A program made the position numbers and the translations under genes. The notes under the pieces are model-generated. The model saw only the letters and a list, made by a program, of their open reading frames with translations. It did no database searches and had not been told where the DNA came from. DNA of 64,000 nt, from the NCBI GenBank assembly GCA_946885845.1, contig CAMPHJ010000012.1:6975-70974 (forward strand), given 5' to 3'. This document shows, piece after piece, positions 54,152 through 63,700 of the stretch (within the stretch, counting starts at the first letter, position 1; each line of letters begins with the position of its first letter). This DNA is from an uncultured Sphingobium sp. (GTDB lineage Bacteria > Pseudomonadota > Alphaproteobacteria > Sphingomonadales > Sphingomonadaceae).

Positions 54152-55426
54152 TTACCGCTCCCGCAACGCCTCAGCCCTCGCCTTCATGATGGGTTTCAGC
54201 AGATAGGCCAGCACAGACTTGCGGCCGGTCAGTATCTCCACGTCACATACCATGCCGGGCGTGATAGGCAGCTTGTGCGCGCCTGATCCAAGCCAGGCAC
54301 GATCCGTTTCCACCACGACAGTGAAATAGGCCTCCCGCGTTGCTTCGTCATAAACGCTGTCTGCTGACACCTGTTGAACCGTGCCGGTCAGGCCGCCATA
54401 GATCGAAAAATCATAGGCCGTGACCTTCACGACCGCCCGGTCGCCAGTCTTGATGAATGCGATATCGTTGGGCTTGACCCGTGTTTCGACCAGCAGCTTG
54501 TCGCCTATGGGAACGATCTGCATGATCTTTTGCCCAGCCGTGACGAAGCCGCCGATGGTGGTCACCTGAACGTCATTGACGACTCCATCGACAGGGGAAC
54601 GTATCTCTGCGCGCTGCGCCCGGCCCTTCGCCCCGCGCAGGGACTCACTGTTGACCGAGATTTTCGCTTCCAACTGGCTGCGTTCGTCCAGGGCATCCTG
54701 CCGGAACTGAAAATTGGCCTCCGACAGCTGCGCCTGCGCCTCGCGAATGGCGGCAGAAGCGCGCGAAGCCTGCTGTTTAGCGGCGTTCAACCGTCCCTGC
54801 GCATCCACAACGTCACGTCTTGCGTCCAGCAGTTCGGTTTGCGGGATGATGGATTTCGCCGCCAGCGGCTCCAGCATCGCCACCCGTTGGCGCGCCAGTT
54901 GGACGCTGCCGCCCAGGCTATCGATCGTCGCCTGCGCTTCGCCCAATTCCCTGCGACGCTGATCGACCTGGGCCGACATCGCGTCCTGCTTGCTGCGAAG
55001 CGCGGACTGACGGACCTGGGCCAGCGCCTGTTCCTGCTGACACTCGGATGCACCGCTTGCGCACTCGGCCCCCACACCGGTGCCTTCTTTTTCAAGGCGT
55101 CCAGCCCGTGCCGTCAAGGATCGCGTTTCCGCCTGCAATTGTCCCAGTTCGGACGCCAGCATCGCGTCGTCCAGGCGCACCAGCAACTGGCCCTTGCCCA
55201 CCTTTTGCCCCGACCGAACCAGAATTTCCTCGATCGTTGTCGGCTCGGCGGACTGGATGACCTGCGCCTTGCTGGACGGGATCACCCGCCCCTGCCCGCG
55301 CGTCACCTCATCCACCGGCGCCAGGCCGGCCCACAGCAGGAAAACCAGCATCCCCCCGCCGCTGTAGAGGATGACCTGTTTGTTGGCGGGCTGTCCCCGC
55401 AACCAGTTGATCCAGCGCCCCATCAT
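54152..55426 (-). CDS. HlyD-family type I secretion periplasmic adaptor (LapC-like)
   Basis: Membrane fusion protein of a type I secretion system, 424 residues. One N-terminal membrane helix (about 18-38) is followed by a lipoyl half-domain (GRVIPSSKAQVIQSAEP), a long coiled-coil hairpin (about 85-270) and a C-terminal barrel (AEIRSPVDGVVNDVQVTTIG; VRVE-type end). The start at 55426 overlaps the SleB-type gene stop (ATGATGA), so the two are coupled. It should link the ATPase at 56415-58574 with the TolC-like channel. Confidence 0.93.
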   Translation of the reverse strand: MMGRWINWLRGQPANKQVILYSGGGMLVFLLWAGLAPVDEVTRGQGRVIPSSKAQVIQSAEPTTIEEILVRSGQKVGKGQLLVRLDDAMLASELGQLQAETRSLTARAGRLEKEGTGVGAECASGASECQQEQALAQVRQSALRSKQDAMSAQVDQRRRELGEAQATIDSLGGSVQLARQRVAMLEPLAAKSIIPQTELLDARRDVVDAQGRLNAAKQQASRASAAIREAQAQLSEANFQFRQDALDERSQLEAKISVNSESLRGAKGRAQRAEIRSPVDGVVNDVQVTTIGGFVTAGQKIMQIVPIGDKLLVETRVKPNDIAFIKTGDRAVVKVTAYDFSIYGGLTGTVQQVSADSVYDEATREAYFTVVVETDRAWLGSGAHKLPITPGMVCDVEILTGRKSVLAYLLKPIMKARAEALRER

Positions 55427-56418
55427 GGTTGGCCCTTCTGAACTGCATGTTCGTCGGTCGCCAGCGCGACCGTCCTTGCCTTTTCCTGAGCGGCCAGCAT
55501 GCTGCTGAGCGCGCCGCTGCTTTGCGAAGGGTCGGCGATTGACAGCTTCCACCCCTTCGCCGGGTCCATCCGCCCGCCAACATCATTGGCTGCGCGCCTC
55601 TCTGGCAGGGCTGCGACGGGGGGATAGTCTATGTCTGGCTCCGCTATCGAGGCCATGTGGGATGCGTCAAAAGCCGGGACATACTCACCGCCCGCATAGC
55701 GCCCCGTGAAGGCGCGGGGCAGGCCCCAGGTGCCCGGCCAGCGATAGAAGATATGCGCCCCTATCTTCGCCAACTTGGCCAGATGCGGCGCCCAACGGGG
55801 AAAGACATAGTCGGCATGATAATGCGTGGCCGTTCCCACACTCTTTTCAACTTGCCCCTCCAGCGCGCCAGCCGCGACCCGCTGTGCCCGATTCCACAGG
55901 GCAGGCACGGGCCGTCGCGCCAGCGAACCGTCGCAGACAAAGCTGAACTGGCAGACCGCAGCGCTGAAACGTTGATATACGACGCCGCACACAGTCTTGG
56001 CGAAGGCGGGGTGCCGTACGCGATTGAGCACCACCTGCGCCACGGCACGCTGCCCGCTGTCCGGCTCGGCCGCTGCCTCATAATAAACTGCCTGCGCAAG
56101 GCAATGCAGCGCACGTCTGCGGTCTTCGCCAGCCAACGTCAGCGCATGGAATGGCGCCGCTGCGGCAATCGCGCTGTGTGCGAAGCGCAGCTCATCATTT
56201 TGCGCCTGTGCGGCCTGCCCCGTCGTCACCTCTGCGGCTTGCTGCGCGGTCATGTCGACCAAGGCGCGATATTGGCGCGGGATGGACGGCGCAGCGGCCT
56301 CACCTTTCGCCTGGACGACCGGATCAGCCGCCTCCCGCTCGCTCTGCCCCAGCATCGCATAAGCAGCTAGCAGAGCCAGCGGCGCTGCGACGGTCACGCT
56401 GCGGACGAGGGCGCTCAT
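55423..56418 (-). CDS. SleB-type cell wall hydrolase embedded in the type I secretion operon
   Basis: Peptidoglycan hydrolase of the SleB/Hydrolase_2 family, 331 residues. An N-terminal hydrophobic segment (about 7-23) anchors or exports it. The catalytic domain runs from about 100 to 225, with LAQAVYYEAAAEP, the Glu expected for a lytic transglycosylase, then VAQVVLNRVRHPAFAKTVCG, CQFSFVCDG and TATHYHADYVFPRWA. The C-terminal 90 residues are a linker-like tail. It overlaps the ATPase gene upstream and the HlyD-type gene downstream by 4 nt each, which suggests it opens the wall for the secretion complex. Confidence 0.92.
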   Translation of the reverse strand: MSALVRSVTVAAPLALLAAYAMLGQSEREAADPVVQAKGEAAAPSIPRQYRALVDMTAQQAAEVTTGQAAQAQNDELRFAHSAIAAAAPFHALTLAGEDRRRALHCLAQAVYYEAAAEPDSGQRAVAQVVLNRVRHPAFAKTVCGVVYQRFSAAVCQFSFVCDGSLARRPVPALWNRAQRVAAGALEGQVEKSVGTATHYHADYVFPRWAPHLAKLAKIGAHIFYRWPGTWGLPRAFTGRYAGGEYVPAFDASHMASIAEPDIDYPPVAALPERRAANDVGGRMDPAKGWKLSIADPSQSSGALSSMLAAQEKARTVALATDEHAVQKGQP

Positions 56419-58574
56419 TGCACGCCTCCCCGCTGGAGCTGGCCGACGATCTCATCGCGCGGACCATCCGCCATCACCACGCCCTGATCGATCACGATCA
56501 GCCGGTCGACGATGCGGAGCAATGCATGGCGATGGGTCGACACGATCAGCGTCTGACCGGGGTCAAGGGCCTTCGCGAGATGGTCGACGAACAGATTTTC
56601 AGTCTGATTGTCCATCGCCCCGGTCGGCTCGTCCAGAAAGAGCAGCTTCGCCGGTTCCACCAGCGCCCTGGCCAGCACCAGAAAGCTGCGCTGTCCGCCG
56701 GAAAGGCGACTGCCCCGTTCCCCTATGTGAAGGTCGAAACCCGCCGCATCGCGCCCGAAAAAGCGCGACGCGCCTGACCGCTCCAGCGCTTCCAGCAGCT
56801 TTGCGTCATCGGCTTCCCGCGCGCCCAGCAGCAGGTTTTCCCGGACCGAACCGCTGAACAGTTCCGCATCCTGACCCACATAGCGGAAGGCAGAGCGCAG
56901 TTCATGCGGATGATATTGGCGGCTGTCGATATCATCGATGGTCAGCATGCCGCCGGTCGGCGGATACAGCCCGCAAATGACCCGGCCCAGTGTCGATTTA
57001 CCCGACGCCACGCGTCCGATGATCCCGATCCGCTCCCCCGGTTCGATGCGCAGATTGATGCCCCTCAGGCTTGGCTGCGTAGCGCCCGGATAGGCGAACT
57101 CCAATCCCTGCGAGACAATTGCACCCTTGCGGATTTTCGGGATGATGCCGCGCGCCCCATCCAGCCGTTCATCCGGCTGGTCGATCAGTGACTGCAAACT
57201 ATCGAGCGTCGTCATCGCCTGGCGCGCCCGCACGATAACGAAGGCAAGCTGTCCCACCGGCGCGAGCGAGCGCCCCGCCAGCATGACGATGGCTATGATC
57301 GCCCCCATGGAAATCTTGCCCGCGGCAAACATGTAGAATCCGCCGATCACCAGGGCGATGCTCGTCACCTGTTGGCAAAGCGATGCGAGCGTGACGCTGG
57401 TCGAACTCAGCCGCCGCAGCTTTTCCTGTGTCGCGGCGCTCATCCGGGCATAGCGACGCCAGCGGCTGAGCATCCGCCCTTCGCCACGGCACGCCTTCAG
57501 GGTCTCCATACCGCCAATCGCTTCGACCAGAGCAGCGCTTTGCAGGCTGGAATCCGCCTGCGCATCACGCGACAGGCTGGCCATCGACCGTTGTAGAATA
57601 AAACCGGCAGTCGCCATGATGGCCATCGTGACGACAGGCACCACCGCCAGCCATCCGCCCAGAACCGCAATGATGGCGACGAAGAGGAAGAGAAATGCGA
57701 GGTCCACCACCAGGACCACGGTGGTCGAGGTGAAGAATTCGCGGACCGTTTCAAATTCCGATACACGCCGCGCGAGTGCCCCGGTGCTGCCTGCACGACT
57801 TGCGAGCGGCACGTTCATCACCTTTTCGAACAGACGATGCGACAAGCGTTCGTCAATTTCCCGCCCGGATTCGTCCACCAATCTTGCCCGCGCAATCCTG
57901 AGCACGAAGTCGAACGCAAAGGCCAGCATCACGCCGGCGCCCAGCACCCAGAGGCTGGAAGCCGCCTTGTTTGGAATGATCCGATCATAGACGTTCATCG
58001 TGAACAGCGGCAGGGCGAAGGCGAGCAGGTTGATGATCGCCGCAGCCAACATCACATAGCCGAAAGATCCGCGGGCGCGCCAGACTTCCCGCCAGAACCA
58101 GTGCTGCCGCGCGCGTTCGTCCCAAGGGCGTTCTTCGGCCCTTTCGCGACCATGATCGGCCATGACCACCAGCGCTTCGCCAGTAAAATGAGCCTCCAGG
58201 TCCGACAGCGGCGCCCAGACGGGTTCACTCGCGCGGGGCAGCTGCACCAGGGCGTCGCCCTGCTTGATATCGAGCAACAACAGGAAGCGTTCATTCCGCA
58301 AGGGAAGAATGGCGGGGAAGTTACCGGGCCGCCACTTGTTCAACCGACCCCGGATTAGATCAGTCAGCAGACCGATCTGATCGAGCGCGGATTCCGCCTG
58401 GTGGAAAGGCACGCGCCCGGATTCATCAACGGCAATGCCAGCGCGCAGGCCCACGATTTCCGGCGACCGGTCGAAATGCCTCGCGACATGGGCGATGCAT
58501 TCGATCAGTTCGTCACTGGGCATGCCGTGATGGTCCAGCCATTCGGCCAGACTGAGTGTGCTTCGTTCCAACAT
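56415..58574 (-). CDS. Type I secretion permease/ATPase (LapB-like)
   Basis: Inner-membrane ABC exporter for a large adhesin, 719 residues. The N-terminal C39-like domain (1-140) lacks the catalytic Cys, as in LapB/HlyB types that do not cut a leader. The membrane domain (about 165-450) is followed by the nucleotide-binding domain with Walker A GRVASGKST (520-528), signature LSGGQ and Walker B FLDEPTGAMD. The Walker A has Arg-Val-Ala-Ser instead of the common Arg-Thr-Gly-Ser. It overlaps the SleB gene and is 53 nt below the TolC-like gene. Confidence 0.94.
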   Translation of the reverse strand: MLERSTLSLAEWLDHHGMPSDELIECIAHVARHFDRSPEIVGLRAGIAVDESGRVPFHQAESALDQIGLLTDLIRGRLNKWRPGNFPAILPLRNERFLLLLDIKQGDALVQLPRASEPVWAPLSDLEAHFTGEALVVMADHGRERAEERPWDERARQHWFWREVWRARGSFGYVMLAAAIINLLAFALPLFTMNVYDRIIPNKAASSLWVLGAGVMLAFAFDFVLRIARARLVDESGREIDERLSHRLFEKVMNVPLASRAGSTGALARRVSEFETVREFFTSTTVVLVVDLAFLFLFVAIIAVLGGWLAVVPVVTMAIMATAGFILQRSMASLSRDAQADSSLQSAALVEAIGGMETLKACRGEGRMLSRWRRYARMSAATQEKLRRLSSTSVTLASLCQQVTSIALVIGGFYMFAAGKISMGAIIAIVMLAGRSLAPVGQLAFVIVRARQAMTTLDSLQSLIDQPDERLDGARGIIPKIRKGAIVSQGLEFAYPGATQPSLRGINLRIEPGERIGIIGRVASGKSTLGRVICGLYPPTGGMLTIDDIDSRQYHPHELRSAFRYVGQDAELFSGSVRENLLLGAREADDAKLLEALERSGASRFFGRDAAGFDLHIGERGSRLSGGQRSFLVLARALVEPAKLLFLDEPTGAMDNQTENLFVDHLAKALDPGQTLIVSTHRHALLRIVDRLIVIDQGVVMADGPRDEIVGQLQRGGVQ

Positions 58575-58627
58575 TGTTTACCCCGCGCCACCCCGGCATC
58601 CGCCGAGGTGACCCCAATCATGGAAAT

Positions 58628-60022
58628 TCAGCCCGGATAACGTCGCCGCTGCAATTCGGCAGGCGGCAGGTCCGGGACGTCATATTTCTTGCGCGCATAA
58701 GGATCTGCGCCCGAAGGCTGGGCGATCCCCAGCGTGTCGAGCAGCTGGTTGGTCGCAGCCAATATCTGATATTGTGCGAAAATTTCCGAAAAACGGGCCG
58801 TTTCAGTCCGCACCTGCGTATTGAAACGGGTGTTCTGGCTGTCCAGCACGTCCAGCAGCGACCGGCGGCCGACGTTGAACTGCTCACGATAGGATACCAG
58901 CAGCGAATCCGATACGATCCCCTGACGCGACAAATCGGTCAGGCGCTTCTTTTCGGTGTCCCAACGGTTCCAGGCGGTGCGGACATCTTCTTCCGCCTCA
59001 CGCTGGCGTTGGCTCAGGCGGAATCGCACCTCGCTCGCGCGGCGGTTCATTTCCTGCACCTTCGCACGGTTGATGCCGCCATTGTAAAGCTGCCAACGCA
59101 GGACGACCCGACCTTGCACGTCATTGGTGCTGCCTCGGAAACCGTCCACATCCTCGCCAATGCGGCCTCGCCCTTCCAGCGTGACCGTCGGCCCAAGTTC
59201 GGACTGGGCCTCATCCACAACCGCGTGTGCAGCCTGAATATCGGCCTCAGCCTCGCGGATTAGCGGATTGTTGGTACGCGCGCCCGCAATTGCTTCGTCC
59301 AGCGTGGGAGGCACGGCGCTCGTCACCGCATCCGGCATCGAAACCTGATCGATCGACAGCCCGGTCAGCGTGCGAAAACTGATCGCCGCGTTGGTCAGGT
59401 CCTGCTGTGCCTCGCTTTGGCGAACCAGGGCGGACTGAAGGCGCTCTTCAGCCTGTTGCTGGTCGGCGATGCTGATCGACCCCTTCGACACACCCTCGCC
59501 CAGATCGCCGAGCAGCTTGCGATGGAAGGCGATATTGTCTTCCGCCGCCGCGACGATCCGTTGCTGCAACATATAGTCCAGATATTGGCGCGTGACATTC
59601 AGCGCGACAAACTGCGACCGTTCACCGACGCGCAGGGCCGCACCGTCGATGCGGGCAGCCTGCCGACGCTTTTCGGCGCTGCGATAGCCAGAATCGAACA
59701 GCGTCTCTTCTGCAAGCACGCTGGCTTCCAGCGGATAGAGCGTCTGGTCACCGATGCCGAGGGTCCGGCGGGTATTGTTCTCCAGGCGCCGGATGCCCGC
59801 CGAACCTTCCACGCTGATCCGGGGCAGGTATAGTCCCTTGGCCTGCTCGCGTTCAAACTCGATGGCTTCCTTGTTCTGGATAGCCTGGTTGATTTCAGGA
59901 TGGCTGTCGATCGCGGCAGCGATGGCGCTTTTCAGGTCCGTAGTCTGGGTCCAGCCGGTTGTCGCCATAGCCGCCGCGCAAAGGGCCACCAGGCTTCCGC
60001 AAGTCTTGCGCATGATTGTCAT
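58628..60022 (-). CDS. TolC-family outer-membrane channel of type I secretion (LapE/AggA-like)
   Basis: Outer-membrane exit duct of the system, 464 residues. It has a signal peptide (about 1-25, ending TTGWTQ) and two OEP repeats with Gln/Ala/Glu-rich helices. Segments such as DSGYRSAEKRRQAARIDGAA, SQFVALNVTRQYLDYM, RTNNPLIREAEADIQAA and GRRSLLDVLDSQNTRFN are typical of the TolC group linked to adhesin secretion. It lies between the OmpA-like gene and the ATPase gene. No lipobox, unlike the NodT-like protein at the window start. Confidence 0.93.
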   Translation of the reverse strand: MTIMRKTCGSLVALCAAAMATTGWTQTTDLKSAIAAAIDSHPEINQAIQNKEAIEFEREQAKGLYLPRISVEGSAGIRRLENNTRRTLGIGDQTLYPLEASVLAEETLFDSGYRSAEKRRQAARIDGAALRVGERSQFVALNVTRQYLDYMLQQRIVAAAEDNIAFHRKLLGDLGEGVSKGSISIADQQQAEERLQSALVRQSEAQQDLTNAAISFRTLTGLSIDQVSMPDAVTSAVPPTLDEAIAGARTNNPLIREAEADIQAAHAVVDEAQSELGPTVTLEGRGRIGEDVDGFRGSTNDVQGRVVLRWQLYNGGINRAKVQEMNRRASEVRFRLSQRQREAEEDVRTAWNRWDTEKKRLTDLSRQGIVSDSLLVSYREQFNVGRRSLLDVLDSQNTRFNTQVRTETARFSEIFAQYQILAATNQLLDTLGIAQPSGADPYARKKYDVPDLPPAELQRRRYPG

Positions 60023-60034
60023 GATCGCCTCCCC

Positions 60035-60742
60035 TCAATTCGCGCTGGCAGTGACTTCGACCCGACGGTTCATCGGTTCGCGTACATTGTTGGCCGTTTC
60101 GATTTTCAGCTGGGTCTCGCCCAGCCCACTGACGGCCATCGCGTCCATCGCGATGCCACCCTGGCCCATCAGCGCGGCAACATTCTGTGCCCGGCGCAGT
60201 GATAGGCCATCATTATAGCCCTTGCCGCCGGACGTATCGGTATAGCCGGTAACGCCAAAGCGATTCCAACCGCATTGGGATGCGGACTGTGTGATCTGAC
60301 CGATCGTCGTCGCGCCCTCTGGCAGTGGTGTGTCCATGTTCCAGTCAAAGAAGATTGACACCGCCGGCGCCGTACAGTCCAGCGCGGGTGGGGCTGAGGC
60401 TGCGTCCGGCACCGGCGGCGGTGGCGCAGCCGAAAGGCGGGCCACAAACTCGTCGCACTTGTTGATGCTGTCCGCATCCTTCGTACCCGATTTCATGAAA
60501 CCAATGGCGATGCCGCACTGGTTCTTGGCCTCTACGGCCCAGGTCCACCGGCTGTCCTGCGCGCCCCGCAGCGTGGCGTCCGCCGTCGCAGCAACCGCCT
60601 TATCGTAGCGGCTTTTAAGCTCGCCCTTCAGCTGTGAATTGCCAAGCTGCAGCAAGGATGAAGCGGGGGCGGCCCACGCTCCTGTGGCTAGCATCCCCGC
60701 CGCGAGGCCGAAGGATGCAACGCTCCTCAACCCGTTCCGCAT
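60035..60742 (-). CDS. OmpA-family protein associated with the adhesin secretion operon
   Basis: A 235-residue envelope protein. A signal peptide (about 1-25, ending AWA) leads to an N-terminal helical part, a Pro/Ala-rich linker (about 110-130) and a C-terminal OmpA peptidoglycan-binding domain (ISIFFDWNMDTPLPEG; GYTDTSG; NDGLSLRRAQNVAALM, with the Asp and Arg that hold diaminopimelate). The start at 60742 has GGGGGAG 7 nt upstream; the open frame above it overlaps the adhesin. It lies 49 nt after the adhesin stop. It may tether the secretion channel or adhesin to murein; this is inferred. Confidence 0.9.
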   Translation of the reverse strand: MRNGLRSVASFGLAAGMLATGAWAAPASSLLQLGNSQLKGELKSRYDKAVAATADATLRGAQDSRWTWAVEAKNQCGIAIGFMKSGTKDADSINKCDEFVARLSAAPPPPVPDAASAPPALDCTAPAVSIFFDWNMDTPLPEGATTIGQITQSASQCGWNRFGVTGYTDTSGGKGYNDGLSLRRAQNVAALMGQGGIAMDAMAVSGLGETQLKIETANNVREPMNRRVEVTASAN

Positions 60743-60791
60743 AATCAATCTCCCCCAAAAATTTTCCCGCGAGATTCCGTGGTCCAGCATG

Positions 60792-63700
60792 TCAGGCATG
60801 TGCCACCGCCATGGCGTCATGCGCCGCCATCGCCGCGTCGAACACTGCCGCAGCAGCGGCCATGTGCCCCATGTCCACCGGCTCGACGGCCACGGGACTG
60901 AACATCGCCAGTGCAATCGGATGCTCACCACCAGGCAAGGCAGCCAGCAGCGTATCGATATCCGGAACGTCCTGCGCACCCAGCGCATCGGCGACGACCT
61001 GCGCCACCTCATGCGGGGCAATGTCATGGGCCGCCGCCAGAACCGCTGCATTGCCATCGAAGACAGGCAGATCGATCGGTTGGGCAAGCAGCGCATCATG
61101 GCTGTCAAAGTCCGCCGGGGGTGCGTCACTGGCATCCGATGGCGCGCCCGCAGACATATCCTCGCCTGCCGACAGGCTGCTGTGATCCGGGGCAGCTTCA
61201 CCGCCGTGGGTCGACTGCTGGGCAGGGTCGTTGGCGCTGCCATCATCCTGATCTTGCGTCAGGCCAAGCGACGCTGCAGGCGCATCCTCGTCCGTTATCG
61301 GACTGATTTCAACCGTGGCGCTGGCTTGGACCGCAGGCTCCGCACTCGCCTCGCCTGCGGAGGACGCCGTTACCGGTTCCTGCTCGACTGCTTCGGCTGC
61401 GCCAACAACGGCGACAAGGCTGGCCGCAATCAGGACCTGGTTAAATCCAGTCTGCTGGGTTCGCTCCGCCTCGGCCTGTTCGGTTTCGCCACCGGATGCC
61501 TCGGTCTGAAATGCCACGTCAGCCGCAGCATATGTTTCGCCGTTGGTCGTAGTGTAGCTGGTCTGGCCAAAGATCTGAACATCGCCTCCAGCCGCCTCTC
61601 CAGCCTGCCCGTCCGAAGTCAGATTGAGCGAAACGATTTTCGCTTCCGAAAGCGTCCTGAACTCTCCGTCCTGGACGATGCCGTCGCTATTCGCATCCTG
61701 CCACACGCCAAAGCTCGCGAAATCCGCGTCGCTTGCATCCAGCATGCCGTCTTGATGGCTGTCATAAACCTTGGCTAGTCCCTGAAGGTCGGTCTCTCCC
61801 GCCTGGGTGGAAAATACGATCTTCAACGATCCGTCGGGATTGCGAAAGGCAAGAAGCCCGTCATCAGCCGCAACCCACGCCGTGGCCACCGCGCCAGTGC
61901 CGAAATAATCGTGGCTTACACCTGCGCTAAGGCCAAGATACTCGACCCCATCACCATCCAGGTCGAGGGCGATGGGAGGGACCAACGTCAGGTTGATGGC
62001 ATCGTTGACAATGACCTGATCTCCGTCAGCATCCGTCAGCGACAGATCAAAATTCAGATTAACCGGATTGCCCGTCTGGGTTGTTTCCACCTGCAATTGG
62101 CTCAGCGAGAATTTGCCGTCCGTGCCGCCGCTTGTCCCGGCATTGGTGATTTCGATGCGGTCATATCCCGACGCAGTATAAGTCTGGACCTTATATTGCG
62201 CGCTCAATCCCGTGATCAGAACCGTACCGCTGGCTTCAAAATCGACAACAATGCCGCCTGCCACATTCTTGTCGGCCGTGACCGTGTCAATCAACGTGCC
62301 GGCAGCATTGTAGATCTTGACCATGGTGATGGCGAGGGTCGTATCATCTGCGGTGTTGGGTTCCTGCTGTTCGACATTGCCGTCTTCGTTGGCATCAACT
62401 GCCTTCAGCCGGACATCGGCGGTGGTCCCATTCGATATCTGATCGATCGTGAACTTGAAGCCGTTGACCGTCTGATGATTGACCATGACGAAGGCGTCAT
62501 CGGACGTGCCGCCTCCATTCGCGTCATATGTAAAGTCGCCGAAGTCCAGTCGCAGACCGGCATCGGGATTGGTGATGTCGATGAATTGACCATCTACTCC
62601 GATGTCGTCGGAATCGCTGTTCACGCTTGGAGAAGCCTGATTGCTGATCGGCGTGAACAGGATTTCCAGATTGTCAGCGCTCGTCGATCCCACCAGCTTG
62701 AAGGGCGGATTGCCCGCCACGCCGCCCGAAAGGTCGTTGAAGAATGCCCCCGACCCATTGTCGATCGCTTGATGAATCGTGGTTGTGTAAATCCCAAGGT
62801 TCTGATTGAGCTGTACGGTATAGATGAGAGTCCCATCGGTGCCGTTGGTGCTGCCCGTTCGGCCTTGGAGCGTGGTGCCGCCATTCGACAGCCAAAGCTC
62901 GATCATCGCGCCACCCGAATTCAGCGCCGTATCCTGGCCATTGACGATGTTGGCAAAGGTCAGCGTTCCCGGCTGATCGGCGCCAACATTATTGTTGATG
63001 TTGGAATCAACGTCCAGGCCACGGGTTGCGCTCTGCCCCGCAGCGTTTGTCAACGTGGTCGATATCGGCGCAAAGCTCGTCGGAATGTCATCGACGATGG
63101 AAATCACGATCGATCCCGGCGTAGCGTCGCTGTCGCCGGTGGCGTCCGTCACCGTCATGCTGATCGTGTCGGTCAGCGGGTTAACCTCGCCCTGGCTGCT
63201 GTGCGTCAACGCCTGGCTCAGCGTGTAGCTGTAGCCATAGGTCACGGTGCCGTTCACGTCCGGTGCCGAAATCGAGGTAATCGTCAGCACGCCCTTGCTG
63301 GTCACCACCTGCTGGCCCACCGCCGTGATCGTCTGCGCCGGGTTCAGATCGCCGTCGAGCGTCAGGGTGTAGCTCTCGCCGTTCGCGTTGACCGTGAATT
63401 GTCCGGTCGTGTCGGTCTCGCTCGCCGCGCCATGTTGCAACCCGTCGGCCAAGCCATCCTCATAAACCGTGCTCGTATCGCCCGTGACATCAGGCACGCG
63501 CGCGTCTTGGTTCAGGCTGATCACCAACTGCGCCAGGTCGGTGTCTCCGTCGCCGTCCGTGACCTGGTAGGTGAAGGTCTCGCTCGCCACGCCCGCCGGG
63601 ATCGACGCGGTCTTGAGCGTGTAGACATAACTGCCATCCGCCTTGATCAGCAGGTCGCCATAGGTGCCGCTGATCGTGGCGCCCGCAGCGCCAACCGCCG

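Noticed and set aside
60743..61246. Upstream extension of the OmpA-family gene
   Set aside because: It overlaps the adhesin coding frame on the same strand. The signal peptide and strong GGGGGAG site place the start at 60742.
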